From: Blastocladiella emersonii ATCC 22665
Lineage: Eukaryota; Blastocladiomycota; Blastocladiomycetes; Blastocladiales; Blastocladiaceae
DNA: 64,000 bases
Direction: 5' to 3'
Assembly (NCBI GenBank): GCA_025594325.1
Contig: JANHCV010000009.1
Location: forward strand, 186,001 to 250,000
Below, one piece after another: positions 19,790-31,600 of the stretch (position 1 is the stretch's first letter; each line of letters begins with the position of its first letter). The notes under the pieces were generated by a model, which worked only from the letters and a program-made list of their open reading frames with translations, ran no database searches and was not told where the DNA came from. Made by a program: the position numbers and the translations under genes.

Positions 19790-22700
19790 GTGGGCAAGTC
19801 GCAGACGGCGGTGTATGGGACCCACATTGGCAAGGTCGAGATCCAGCCCCTTGACGCTGAGGGTCGGCCCACCCGGATCATCCTACGTGACGTCCTGTAC
19901 GCGCCCGACCTGGCGCGTCGCCTGATCAGCACGACGCAGCTGCGGCGCGACGGCGTGACGTCGACGTTCCACGCCAACAAGACCACCTTCACGCTGGAGC
20001 TGGCCTGCGGCCGCAAGATCAAGGGCGCAATCCATGGGCGCCTCCCGACGCTCGTTGGCGCGCTGCCTGCTTGCGCGCAGGCGCGGGTGCCTGAGGCCAA
20101 GAAGGCCCACTTCCACCACCCAACGGAGGAGTTGGCCATGATGGTTGCCAATCTCGGCACATATGCGGGGCCGCACCCCGACGTCCGTTTCTGGGCGTGC
20201 CTGTCGGACGAGGACATGAAGAAGGCCGTCAACAAGGAGCGCGCCGTGGCCATCGAGGCCAACAAGCAGTTGTTCGCCAACATGATCAGCAAGGAGACTG
20301 ACGCGCAGCACACGGCGCTGGTGGCGCGCGCGACCGTCCCCGAGACCGGCGCGTGCGACGCTGCGTTCCACACGTTTGCCAACACGACGCTCAACTACTC
20401 GCTGCAGCACGTCGCGCACGTGCGGCTCAGTCACCCAGGCGCCCACGTCATCAAGGCAGTCCTCGCGGACCCAGCGTACAAGCTGGGCGACCTCGCCTGT
20501 CAATGCACCGGGAACCACGGCGACAAGAACGTGGGCGGCATCTGCGTGTTGTGCGTCACGGCCAACATCCAGCGCGGCCCGTCGGCGGGCCCCGCGGGCG
20601 AGAAGACCAAGGCGCGCCTCGAGTGCCTGCGCTTTGACCTCGCCATTGTCAACAAGGCCGCCGTCGAGGACAAGACGTGCATCCTGCTCGTGCTCAATGA
20701 CTACACGCGCAAGGCCTGGGCGTTTGCCCTTGAGGCCAAGTCTGACGCGCCCGAGTTCATCATGAAGCTCGTCAACTGCCTTGAGAACAAGACCGACACC
20801 ACCGTCAAGCGGTTCCGCTCGGACAACGGCGGCGAGTTCAAGAACAAGACGCTCACTGAGTGGGCCGCCGCCAAGGGCATTGAGTGGCATTTCTTGCCAC
20901 CAGGTAACCACCACGCCAACAGGCGCATCGAGCGGCTGGTGCAGGACGTGACTGTCAAGGCCCGCGCGTCGATCGCTGCCGCCGTTGACCTGCCTGAGAC
21001 GTACTGGCCGTACGCGTTCACGGCCGCGTGTTTTGTCCGCAACTGCCTCCCGAGCACCGCGCTCAAGCAGCCCGAGGGCTGCTACCACATCTTGCCACAC
21101 GAGGCGTGGTCAGGTGAGGCGCTGGATCTCGGCATCTTCCGCGCGTGGTCGGCTGACGTGGTTGTCCGTTCCCCGCGCAACAACATCAGCAAGATCCGCC
21201 CGCGTGGTTCCTTGATGCGCCTGCTCGGCTACACCAACAGCGGTGCCGCGTACATTGTCGTCGACCTCGAGACCCAGGAGATCCACACCACCAGCTGGGC
21301 CGTGTTCAATGAGACCCGCGTCATGGACCGGTCGTTCCGCCGGCCGTTGGTGGGGGTTGCCGCGCCCGAGTTGGCGGGAGCTGCCGAGCCCAAGTTGGCG
21401 GGAGCTGCCGAGCCCAAGTTGGCGGGAGCTGCCGCGCCCAGGTCGGCGGGAGCTATTGCGCCGCAGCTGGCGGAAGCTGCTGCGCCGCAGTCAGCGGGAG
21501 CTCTGGTTGCCATCTCCACTGCTGCGTGGCGGGAGGGTGCGGGTGGCAAAGCCGCCACAGCACCGCATTGCGATGTCGCCGGTCCCGATCGCGATTACGG
21601 CGCCACGGACCTGGTGCCCATCGGTGATCACGGCGTCACGGCTCGGAAACGTGTTGCATCTCCCGCGCCTGATCTGGAGCGCAAGCCGAAGCGCACCAAC
21701 CCGGCCCGCTTGAACCGCGGCCAGCTGCCGGCCAAGTTCAAGGACTTGGACACCACCATTGATCCGACGGACAACGCTGCGCGAAACAGCAGCGCGCGTG
21801 ACGAGTACACGCTCGACTACGGGTTCATCGTGGCGCTGCTGGACGACAAGGCCGCCGCGTTCCTCGGCGAGTTTGTCGACATCCTGACGCCTCGGACGTA
21901 TAAGGAGGCCATGTCCAGCGTGCAGTGGGCCGAGTGGGTCCAGGCCATCAAGGAGGAGCTCCAGTCCCTCATTGACAATGACACGTTCAAGATTGTCAAG
22001 TGGCCAGTGCGTGGCGACAGCCGCATGGCCCATGTCATCACGTCCATGTTTGTGTTCGCGCTCAAGCGCAACAACGAGGGCGAGGTGACCCGCTTCAAGG
22101 CGCGTCTTGTTGCGCACGGAAACCAGCAGATCGAGGGCCGCGACTTCAACGCGACGTTCGCGCCCGCCGTCGCCCACGGATCGGCGCGCACGCTGTTCGC
22201 CATCGCCGCCGCGCAGGGCCTGCCCGTCCATTCAATGGACGTGACAAGCGCGTACGTCCACGCGTCGTTGAAGGAGACGGTGTACATGCGCGCGCCTGAG
22301 GGCATGGACATCAAGGACGGCCACGTCCTGAACCTCAAGAAGTCGCTGTACAGTCTGCGCCAGGCTGGCCACAAGTGGTCAAACCACCTCGCCGCCATCC
22401 TCATCAAGAACGGGTTCATCGCCAGCGCCGCCGACTGCTGCGTGTACATTCGGCGTACGCGCACGTCTGTCATGTACCTGATCGCCTACGTCGACGACAT
22501 CCTGTTGCGGGCACCGACAAGAAGGAGGTCGCCGCTGTCAAGGCCGCGCTTGCGCGAGAGCTCAAGATCAAGGACCTGGGCCTGGCCTCGAAATACCTCA
22601 ACATGCAGGTGATCCAGACCAAGGACGGGATCTGGATTGGCCAGCCGCAGTACACGCGCAACCTGATCAAGGAGTTTGGCGGCGACTCGCCCAGAACGCG

Positions 22701-23405
22701 CAGCACGCCCATGGTCGCCACCAGCTTGGCCAAGGAGGCGGTGCCGCTCAACCCGGGCGAGCGCAAGCGGTTCCTGTCGCTGCTTGGCGGGCTGATGCAC
22801 CTCGCGACCGTGTCGCGCGTCAACATTGCGTACGCGACCAGCGTCGTGTTGCGGAACGCGGCCAACCCAACGACCATGGACATGGACGCGCTCATTGCAA
22901 TCGTCGAGTACCTCAAGGGCACCGTCTCGCTTGGCATCATGTACCACCGGTCCGCCGATGGGTCAGTTGATCTGTCCGCGTACGTGGACGCCGATTTCGC
23001 TGGTGACAAGGCGACGCGCAGATCGACCACGGGGTTTGTCACGCTGATCAACGGCAGCGCGACGACCTGGTGCACGCGCCGCCAGTTGTGGGTAGCGCTC
23101 TTGACGACCGAGGCCGAGCTCAACGCCGCCACCAAGGCAATCCGCAACGTGGCCTAGCTCAACACGCTCACGTCCGACCTGCTCAACAAGAAGATCGACA
23201 TGGTGCCGACGTTCATCGACAACGACGCGGCGCGCATCCTCGCCACCACGAGCGTCATGCGCCGGTCGGTCAAGCACGTCTCGGTGCGCGTGTTCTTCCT
23301 GCGCGAGCAGGTCAAGGAGAAGGTCGTCGAGCTCAATTCATTGAGCCGCTCAAGGCCATGGGCATGGTCAAGCTCGAGGACGTCGTCCCGGTCAAGACCA
23401 AGTAG
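19757..23405 (+). pseudogene. copia pol (protease remnant, integrase, RT, RNase H), broken
   Basis: The remnant of the protease/pre-integrase region (RDVLYAPDLARRLIST) is followed by an integrase with zinc-binding H and C residues and the DDE core: Asp in the first strand (CLRFDLA), the RSDNGGEF motif and the Glu in RRIERL. The reverse transcriptase has the YVDD box at 22487-22498. The frame shifts by one just after it, at about 22505. RNase H continues in the new frame (YVDADFAGD) until TAG at 23155-23157 in place of an expected Trp. The C-terminal part shifts frame again at about 23335 and ends at 23405. No functional polyprotein can be made. Confidence 0.9.
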
Positions 23406-23431
23406 TCCGGGTGCCGAGATCCATGCGGGAG

Positions 23432-23686
23432 TGCTGTAGTGGGGGGTGCGTGCGAGACATGCGAGACACGCACGCGTCGAGGTCAGGTGTGGATCACGCC
23501 ACCCACCGACGCCGCCTCCCACGCCTCCGCCGCAGCCCAACGCGCGGCGCACTCTCGCGCTCGGTTCCTGTTCGAGGATGAATGAAGCTGTTCCTGTTTG
23601 ATACACTGGTTGATTTCCCCTGCAATACCATCCTGTCGCTGTACGTTGCGTGTATCCCGCTTCCCCCGTGCCTGAGTAGAATAGCA
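23432..23686 (+). repeat. right LTR of the copia element
   Basis: 255 bp, TGCT...AGCA, preceded by a short purine-rich stretch (GCGGGAG) that may be the polypurine tract. It keeps CpG at all five positions where the left LTR has TpG or CpA. Confidence 0.95.
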
Positions 23687-23720
23687 GTATTAGCCACCAC
23701 ATACAGCCTGTTGTCCTCTT

Positions 23721-23792
23721 GTGAACCTCCTCACCGTCTTCTCTTGTGAACCTCTTCACCGTCCCCTCTCGTGAACCTCTTCACCGCCTCGA
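23721..23792. repeat. 25-bp tandem repeat, about three units
   Basis: GTGAACCTCYTCACCG recurs at 23721, 23746 and 23771. It lies in the older insert next to the right copia flank, not in the F-box-like gene. Confidence 0.85.
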
Positions 23793-25131
23793 TCTTCATC
23801 TCCACCAAGATCGCACGTCCATCGTGCCGAGCTTCCTCCCAGCCAAGTACGCTTCAACTTTCTCAAGCAATCAAACCTCGGACGTGCGGGACTTATTTTC
23901 TCTGGCCAACGCGACGCTTTTGCGCGTTCCCGTCACCACGTGCCCAGCTCTCGCGTGGCTGCCCGTCGCTGTGGTGCGCGACGACACGCTTTGCGACCGC
24001 GCGAGCGAACTGATGCGTCGCTCGGGTACGATCCAGCGGTTCTTGGCGGCCATGATCCGCACCACCTTGATTCCGTCGCTCGAGCTGCACGCTGTTCCCT
24101 TGAGCTCGCCGCACGTCAGGACTTGCTCCAGTTGCGACCTCCGCGAACAGCAAGAGTGGTTTGACGCCATGGACATGCTTCTCGCCCTTGATCCGACGGG
24201 GCTGCGTCGGCTTCCCGCTCCTGCGATCAACCTCCTCCTTGAGGTTCTGAAATCTGTTGGGTCGCTCGATCATGTTCGCATGTGCAGCAAGCCTGCTGCT
24301 GCCAATTGTCACGGCAACCGCGCGGCTCACCCGGTCCGCCAGATGGTTCAGTCGCTGGTTCGGACCAACTTTGGCACAGTTCTTGACCTCCTCGAAGAGG
24401 CCGCCAAACCCGAGGGGATCCCGCTTTCGTTTTGGCGAGCGGTGCCCGACGGAGCGCTTGATGGGGTCAAGAGCCCCAAGTGGATCGCGGAGCATGTTTT
24501 CAACGAGCGCCAGAAGGAATTGCCGCTCTGGGCCTTGATCGACGAGATGCGTCGCATCGCTCCGAAGACGGTTGTCTCGCGCGAGTACGCCGATGCCTTT
24601 GTCACGATCATGCACACGCGCTGATCCTTCTCTAGTGTTGATGTTTGCTCCCTCCAGTTGTTTGTTATTGATCCTAGTTGTTAAATCAAATTAGTGTTTT
24701 CGCTTGAGGCCGCGGACTGTGATTCCAGGCGAACGACGCAGTTATTGACGGGAGAGGCGCGAGAACGAATTCGTTCTCGCGCCTTCGAAAGCGCCTCGTT
24801 GCTGGCCCGATTGTGGCGCAGCGCGTCCAGTCGCGGTCAGCTGTTGCACACGGGTGATGAGCATCGCGTGGCACGGCAGGCGCCGTCCGCAGCTCTTGTC
24901 AGCTGCAGCGATACTGTCGCATCGTGGCAGTTGCTGATGCCATGAAGCGGTAACCTTACACGCGCCACGAATCCAAGCTCTTGATGAGGCACGGGTCATC
25001 ATCAGCCTCTCATGTCGAGTGTAGAGTGCCACGTCATATGCGCGTTGCCTTGTTCGCGCCGCAACGCGTCCATGGTCGGACCATGCGACGACGCGTTTGT
25101 GGCGCAGCCTGTGGCGTCGCCGAGAGTCAGT

Positions 25132-25327
25132 CATTGGTCGGAGGGTTGCAAACGTGAGTGGCGCAGCCCGCATAGCCGCCGCGACTTCGCCTCACCTCGT
25201 TCCTGCGTGCGCGTGCACGTTCGAGCGACCAGCGTCGGTGCCCCACATGGGCCGACCTTGTGCATCACTCGCCGCACGGTCAGCGGGTCCTGCAATGCCA
25301 CCAAGGCGCCCGCGGGCGGGTACAAGA
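25132..25327 (+). promoter_or_regulatory. lectin B promoter elements
   Basis: Elements match those before lectin A: CATTGGTCGG (25132-25141), TTCGAGCGACC (25220-25230), ACATGGGCCGACCTTG (25245-25260) and a weak TATA-like TACAAGA at 25321-25327, 56 bp before the ATG. The whole 25040-25380 stretch is recognisably homologous to 14850-15190. Confidence 0.5.
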
Positions 25328-25382
25328 GCCGTTGTGGCCCACCGCTTTGCCCCCGCTCCCTCGTAGCGACTACGTGCCCGCC

Positions 25383-26708
25383 ATGCCCAACAACACCATG
25401 CTACTCGCCACGCTCGCGGTTCTCGCCCTGCTCGCTCAGGCGTCGGCGGCCTACTGGCGTGAGGTCGAGTGCGTATCGTCGCCCGCAGTGATCGTCGCGC
25501 CCGAGATCCACGACTGACCAGCGTCGCCCTCCGCTCGCGATTTGTAGCACGCAGTTGTCGATCACCGGCATGGTGCACGGCCCCTTTGATTACGCCACGA
25601 CGGGTCGCTGCGTCGACTTTTCCGAGCGTTCGGCAAGTACGTGACGCGACAGCAGTTGCCCCAAGTCGACACGGTCGGGTCACTCACGTCGTGCTTCGCT
25701 AGACGGCATGTCGGCCAAGGCGCAGCTGTGGGCGTGCTCGGTCAAGTGGGACGGCTCCGCGTCGCCGCACGACCACAAGATCGGCTTCGAGACGGCGAGC
25801 GGGTGGGCGTGGATCAAGCACCGCCACAACGGCGTGGACTACTGCCTCGACGTGGCCGAGGGCAAGGCGTACGCGGGCGCGCCTGTGCGCTGGTGGAAGT
25901 GGTACGGTCAAGGCTGATTCGCGTTCGTCTCCGCGGCGGCTGACAACATTGAATGCGTGCTAGCAACGACACCAAGGCGCAGGCCTGGTACCTGACCGGC
26001 AAGGGCGGTCGCGGCGAGATCCGCAGCGACCTGGACTACAACCTGTGCCTGGATCCCGACAACGGTGCGTGTTACTTCACACCCATTCGCTCGCTCGCTC
26101 GCTCGCGTCGTAGAGATCAGCATCGCTCACCTGCCCTATCGACGTCGATAGGCTTCAACGGCGACCGCAACGGCCAGGCCCTCAAGCTCTGGCACTGCCA
26201 CGGCGGGCGCGAGCAGGAGTTCGGGATCGGCAAGATGAGCACCAACGGCATGTTCGACATGGAGCGCGAGTGCCGTGCCAAGGCGGACTGGCAGACCAGC
26301 TGCCGGATCGAATGCAAGAAGGACCCCAAGTGGAAGAACTTCTTCTACGACGGCGTCACGTACTCGTGCGGGCACCCGTACGGGCTCAACGCCAACCCCG
26401 TCTGCGTGTCAAGCCTAGCCCCCTGGGACCACGGGCACGACTTCAGCGGCGACGACCGACAGACGTGCAACTGCGCCTGCCGGTGGTCGGGCGGCGGCGG
26501 CGGGGCCGTGTCGCAGTCGGTCATCGGTGGCAAGGACCGGGTCGCCGAGTCAGTTGGTGGTGGCAAGGACCGAGTCGCCGAGTCGGCCGGCGAGGACAAG
26601 AACCAGGGCAAGCCCCGCGTCTACCCTCTCATCGGCACCGTGCGCGCGACCAAGGCGGCGACGCAGCAGGCCGCGGCGCCGACCCTCGTTGTCAGCGGTC
26701 GCCCGTAG
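25383..26708 (+). CDS. secreted R-type (beta-trefoil) lectin-like protein B, five exons
   Basis: Exons are 25383-25468, 25548-25636, 25703-25901, 25964-26064 and 26152-26708. Exons 3 and 4 have the same lengths (199 and 101 nt) as in lectin A, and every phase agrees, giving 343 residues. A signal peptide (MLLATLAVLALLAQASA) precedes the mature start near YWREV. Lectin features are YCLDVAEG, AQAWYL, YNLCLDP and LKLWHCHGG. A Cys-rich region (YDGVTYSCG, CNCAC) follows. Unlike lectin A, it continues into a 75-residue low-complexity tail holding a degenerate repeat (VGGGKDRVAES) and an Ala/Thr-rich end that resembles the tail of lectin C. The gene lies after F-box-like copy 3, as lectin A follows copy 2. 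Confidence 0.8.
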
Positions 26709-26920
26709 CGGGCGCGTAGCTCATCCATAATCACGGCGTTTGCATCAAGTCTGCTGTATACATTTCTCTTCCATCCATGCGTGATTGCAGGGGTGGGAGG
26801 CGAAGAGAGCCCCCGTCCTTGCTCGGACACCCGACCGCGGTGCACCTTGAAACGGGCGCGGGTGACCGCGTCGGGTCCCTTCTCTCGCATCGTCGCGCCG
26901 CTTGATCAAATGTAAATCTA

Positions 26921-28646
26921 ATGAACATTTCGACCATCATTGAGGCTATTTTGGTCCACGCCATCTCCCTGCACGACGACCCGGATGATGTCCGCGGCCT
27001 CGCACAGTATGCGCGCGTCTTGCCGATGCGCGACATCCGCAAGGTTTACCGCGCGGTCTTGCGGCGAGCACCGTCCTTGAGCCCGGTGAAAGCAAGCGAG
27101 CGCGGTGCGACACGCGTCTTGAACTTGTGGGTTGCGTTAGGGCTTCCCGTTGTCGCCACGCTTGCTTGGATCGGCCCAGCTGAGCGAGGACGGCGCCTCG
27201 CCTCGTTTGACTGGTGGCGGACGTCGGGTCTCATCACTCCCGGCATGATCGGATCATTTGAGAGCCGCTTCGCAATTGCAGCACTTGCCTTCGCTCGCGG
27301 CTCGAAGGTGCGGAACAAGCGGGAACGAAGGAAGATGCGACGCAATCTCGTTGGTTTACCTGTACGCAACTTGACGCTCACTCACTCGTGGACATCAGTG
27401 CTTCGTGCGACCCGTGGACGCGGCGATCCGCGACGCTACGGCCGATAACGTCACCGGATCGGCCACCGAGCTCATGTTCTAGTGCGAGCCGATCATCGTT
27501 GACGGTATGCGGCTCCTCAGCGACGCTATGGCGAGCCCCGACGCCAAAGTTACTTCGTTGAGCTTCCACAAGTGCACCATCGACCTCGCGCGGCTTGGCG
27601 CGCTTCGCCTTCCTGCGTCGTTGACCAACCTGGTCATAGACCACGCGTGGCTCATGCACATGCCGCTGACCAGCGTTGTGATGGACGGCTTCGCCAATCT
27701 CGCGCACTTGAAGCTCTCGAACAGCCCCATGTCCACCGACCTCGCCGCACACCTAGCTCGTAGCTTACCACTCACCCTCGACACGCTGGAAATCGATGCG
27801 TGCAACTAGGGCGACGCCGTGTTCGAAGCGTTTACTCCGCTCCCTCCGTCGCAACTGGCCACTCTGTCAATCGCGCGCGACACTCTGACTGGCACCGGCC
27901 TTGCGACGGCGAGCTCTCTCTTGCCTCGATCGCTCAAGTGTCTGACATTGGAGGACGTCAAGCTTCACACGACGACGAACGGAATGCCGCTCAAGTTCTT
28001 ATTCCCGGCCACGTTGACTGTTCTGCGGCTTCGGCACGTCAATCTCGGCAAGAACGCGAGCGCGGCGCTTGTCAGAGCACTCCCCGCTTCGCTCAAGGAA
28101 TTGCTGATCTTCAACTCCGACTTTGTGCGCGACGCAGCGCACCTTCTCGCTTCAAGCCTGCCTCCAAAGCCGACCAAACTCAACCTCTACGAACATAACC
28201 ATCTTGACGCGGAAATCCGCACCACCCTGCTTCGTGCGGTGCCCCCTACCCTCGAATTGTTGACGCTTGTGGGTAACAACGAGTTGCTCACCGACTTTAC
28301 CTGTCTGGTTTCGCACGTCCCAAGCTCGCTTGAATCACTTAACCTCGCGCATGTGGATTGCGGGCCGGAAGGCGCGCGCGCGCTCGCGCAGCACATGCCG
28401 CCCGGGGTCAGGTGGTTGACTTTGGAGCGCGCGAACATTGACGACGACGCGATCCAATACCTTGCGCCTGCGATCCCGGCTAAAGCGGTTTGGATTATCT
28501 CGTCAAACAACCGCGCGATCACCGACACGGGTGCGCGGCTCCTCGCGCAGCATCTTCGCTGCAAGGCGTACGAGATCCACTTGCGCGGGACCAGCGTGAC
28601 GAAGGCGGGTGCAGACGCGGGTCGAACGGGGAGGTGCAGTATTTGA
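26921..28646 (+). pseudogene. leucine-rich-repeat gene with two premature TAG codons
   Basis: Exon 1 (26921-27361) reads open for 147 codons. A 37-nt intron (GTACGC...CATCAG) joins it in phase 0 to a frame running from 27399 to 28646. That frame encodes irregular leucine-rich repeats (SLTNLVIDHAWL, SLKCLTLEDVKL, SLESLNLAHVDC) and is broken only by TAG at 27480-27482 and TAG at 27807-27809. Both could be single C to T or G to A changes from CAG or TGG. The product would be about 560 residues. The end (DDDAIQYLAPAIPAKAVW) resembles the fragment at 55441-55758. A real gene with consensus errors is possible, but two stops favour a pseudogene. Confidence 0.65.
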
Positions 28647-31600
28647 GAGCTAGATGGCCGTTTGTGATGCGAAGTAATAGCAGATGATGGTGCGGCTGAC
28701 TTGTAACGTGAGATTCCAAGCGTCGAACTCCAAGCGAAGCTCAATGGACTCAAAGCGAAAGTCAGAGTCGGCGAGAGGAAAAAGTGTGGTCACAGTGAAG
28801 CGCGCGAGGAGGCAATACACTTGATGCGGGCCCGCCCACCAGGTTCTTGATGGTAAGCATTATTTGTGAGAGCACCGTGTTGACCTGGATCAACTCGTCG
28901 TGGCGCTGGCTGAGGTGAGATCACGACGCCGACGCACGCGATGGCCATCTGACATGATGGCAGCGGAAGCGTTCGCGAGCATGTTGTCGGGCGGTTGAGC
29001 ATACTCAATCAAGGCACACACGATGGGTTTCTAGCGCAGAGCGCAGGGCGAGCGAGCGAGCGAAATGTGAGTGGTCGGTCGTGTTCGCATGGGTGCGGGA
29101 TCCAGCGCGACACGTCCCAGGTTGACGTTGACCGGCGACCCTGCCGCGTGACGTTGACCTGCGACCCTGCCGCGTGACGCTCGCCGCCAACTTGAGCTGG
29201 TGGTTCGCGTCGCGGCGCGTCGTGTCGTGGCTGGCCGGAGCTTGGTGGTCGTCGACTGACGGGGACGGCCACCGCGCGCGCGTGGCGTTGTTGCGGAAGT
29301 CGAGTCGCAGAAGCCGACTTGCAGTTCTTGATAGCACCGTGTTGAGCGTGAGCTTGTCCATGGACAGCGGTCGATGATCGAGATGGTAGCGGCGGTCGTT
29401 GCAGTCCTGGAACGACTGACGTCGAGGCGCCCTGCCGCTTGAAGTAGTCGAAGAAGCGGAAGTTGAGCTTCGACCACGACGGCGACGAGTACCTGAGGCT
29501 CAGCTCGGCCCGGCTCGACCCGGCGCCGCGCGTAGTGGCGGTCGGGTAGAAGTCGTGGTGTCGTACTCGCCCTAGCTCCGAGCGACGCGTCAGTCACGAT
29601 TCCGTGAATGGCAGCAAGCGCTTTGCGCACACCACATACGCTAGCCCTAGGCTCGGCATGAACTCGGTACGCGTGGTCTCGGGGAGGAACGACAATGGCC
29701 AGCTTGAATTGCTGCTCCTTCCTGGACGACCCGCGGCCCGAGCGGGTCATCGTAACCACGACCACGACCATGGCCGCGTGCTGGATCCCGAACAGCGAGC
29801 GAGTCCTCGAACCAGTGTGTGCGTGTCGAGCTTCTTGATGAACGCGAGCCGGCCCACGCCCGATGCTGCCGCCCTTGAACATGCACGCGTACCAATTCTC
29901 GGGTCGTCGTGTGTTGCCGGTGAGCATGAGTCGCCGGAATCGAGAGTCACGGCGAGGATCTGTAGAAAAGCAGCAACAGCAGGATGCGAGTGATCATCAG
30001 CGATGCTTTTCGTGGACGACCGATGACAAAGCGACGACACGTACCATCCATGCAGGGCAATGTACGCCGCCCGCCGGCTTGGACTCGCGCCGCGCTGCTG
30101 CGCGGTCAGTCGAGCGTCGAGCGTCATGCCGTACGTGGAACGTGAGCGTTGAGCGTTGAGCGTTGAGCGCGGCCGACTTGAGGCGTCGTCGCAGCGTGTT
30201 GCCGTAGTAGTCGAGCGACTCGGTCACTCGAACTTGCGCGCACAACCCCCGCCGCGGGCAGCCGCGCAACGGTTACTACGGGATCGGACGTGGGTAAGCG
30301 ACGGGTGCATGGCGGCCACGAACAGGCCATGGACACGTACTGCCGTTGTGTTTGAGGCAAACGTCGAAAGGAAGCGGTCTTGCTGCCGCGAGAACTGGGC
30401 GAGAAACACGAGGAGCAGTTGATGGTCGCGGAACAGCCCGTCGACGCAGCCGCGGCCAGCACAGCCGAGCGCGATCTTGAAGTCGTCGCTGCTACGCGGA
30501 AGCCGCCGACCCAGGTCAGTGACAAGCCGAACGATGGGTGTTGTGAAAACGCGCGTACCATCACCGAGCCGCTGCCGCCGCAATCTGGATCCACGCGATC
30601 CGCGCCGAGCTTGACCTGCATCTTGACGCATCGATCCCGGACGGCGACGCGTATCCGGGGAGTGCGCCACGAGTCGGAGCACGTACCAGCCGATTTTGAT
30701 GAGGAGTGCGGATCCCTGCCAGAAACGACGTGCGTCGCGTCAGCAGATGTCGCGTAGCCTGTCCTTGGCGTACCGGAAGTAGCAAAGCTGCCGAGCATGC
30801 CTGAGGACCCGCGGAGGCGAAGAGTGGGATGCGGAGGGCGCGTGGCGACGCTGGGTCGATATACACGGGTAGATGCGTGGGTCGGCATCGACGGCGACCC
30901 ATGGACTCGACCGTCTGCGTACCGGGCTTGATCGGAGCGGATGGCGCCGCACGGCGTTGCGAAGAGAGTGCCGCCACCCCATGTGTCCCGTGCGACGAGC
31001 AATAGTGGTACGCGGAGCTCTGGACGGTGACCGACCGCGTTGATCGAGCGGCCTGCTCGCGCGCGTCGACACGCGCGCACCTCGGTACGGGCGGCGTGTG
31101 CGTCGAGTAGTTGCGGGCAGCGTTGCAGCGGTGCGCGTGCGGAAGGGGGAGATTCGATGGCATCGCGGGGAATCAATAAGTGTGATGAGAGAGGAAGCTT
31201 GCTCGACGCGTCGGCGCGACGCGTTTCTGGATACAAGCGTGTGCGACGCGTCTTCGGTGGCTGCGAGACAATTTTGCGCGCGCACCTGACTCCCTGTGAC
31301 CGTGAAGCGAGGAGTTTTTCGCCTCGCATCGACGTGAAGAGCAACTGAACAAGTATCCACCAAGTCCTTTGCGTCGGTACTTGCGCCAATCGCAAGCACT
31401 CGATGGTGCCGCGAAAGGGTCCAAGGCCGCGTCTCAGCGCGAGCGCGTTGCGCCACAGCCGCACGGCACGCGCCATGGCGTCACCCCGCTTCTCACGCAC
31501 GCTCACCACGGCGGCCGTCCCGCCTCCAGCTCTCCGCCTCGCCGGCGCGTTCACAGGCGTCCCGCGGTATCATGGACCGCATCGAACCTGCGCGACTGCC

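Larger units (their letters stand above)
18636..23686 (+). mobile_element. Ty1/copia LTR retrotransposon, defective
   Basis: The element is 5051 bp long. Both 255-bp LTRs begin TGCT and end AGCA, and it is flanked by the 5-bp duplication GTATT (18631-18635 and 23687-23691). Domain order gag, protease remnant, integrase, reverse transcriptase, RNase H identifies the copia superfamily. The LTRs differ at five sites. The coding region carries a frameshift right after the YVDD box (about 22505), a TAG at 23155-23157 and a second shift at about 23335. The CCHC knuckle of gag and the protease DSGA site are absent, which suggests a deletion near 19755. It is therefore non-autonomous now, though young by LTR identity (about 98 percent). 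Confidence 0.95.
18428..23859. other. composite insertion inside copy 3
   Basis: Family similarity ends with TTCTCA at 18422-18427 and restarts with TTCTCA at 23860-23865, a possible 6-bp target duplication. Subtracting the copia element and its GTATT duplication leaves about 375 bp of unrelated sequence (18428-18635 and 23692-23859). The simplest reading is an earlier small insertion that was later hit by the copia element. The identity of the older insert is unknown. Confidence 0.45.
16860..24624 (+). pseudogene. F-box-like family copy 3, split by a retrotransposon
   Basis: Exon 1 (16860-18150) and the start of exon 2 (from 18213, after a 62-nt intron GTACGC...CTGTAG) align along their length with copy 2. 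Similarity stops after CKRFLRVFS at about 18427. It resumes at about 23860 with TFSSNQTSDVRDLF and runs open to the stop at 24624, with the family tail (KTVVSREYAD). In between lie the copia element 18636-23686 and about 375 bp of other sequence. Both halves remain largely open, so the disruption is recent relative to the decay of copy 1. Lectin B follows 758 bp after the end, mirroring copy 2 and lectin A. Confidence 0.88.

Noticed and set aside
30124-31554. 476-codon minus frame
   Set aside because: Composition shifts along it, and better protein-like segments lie in other frames. It is not a coherent protein.
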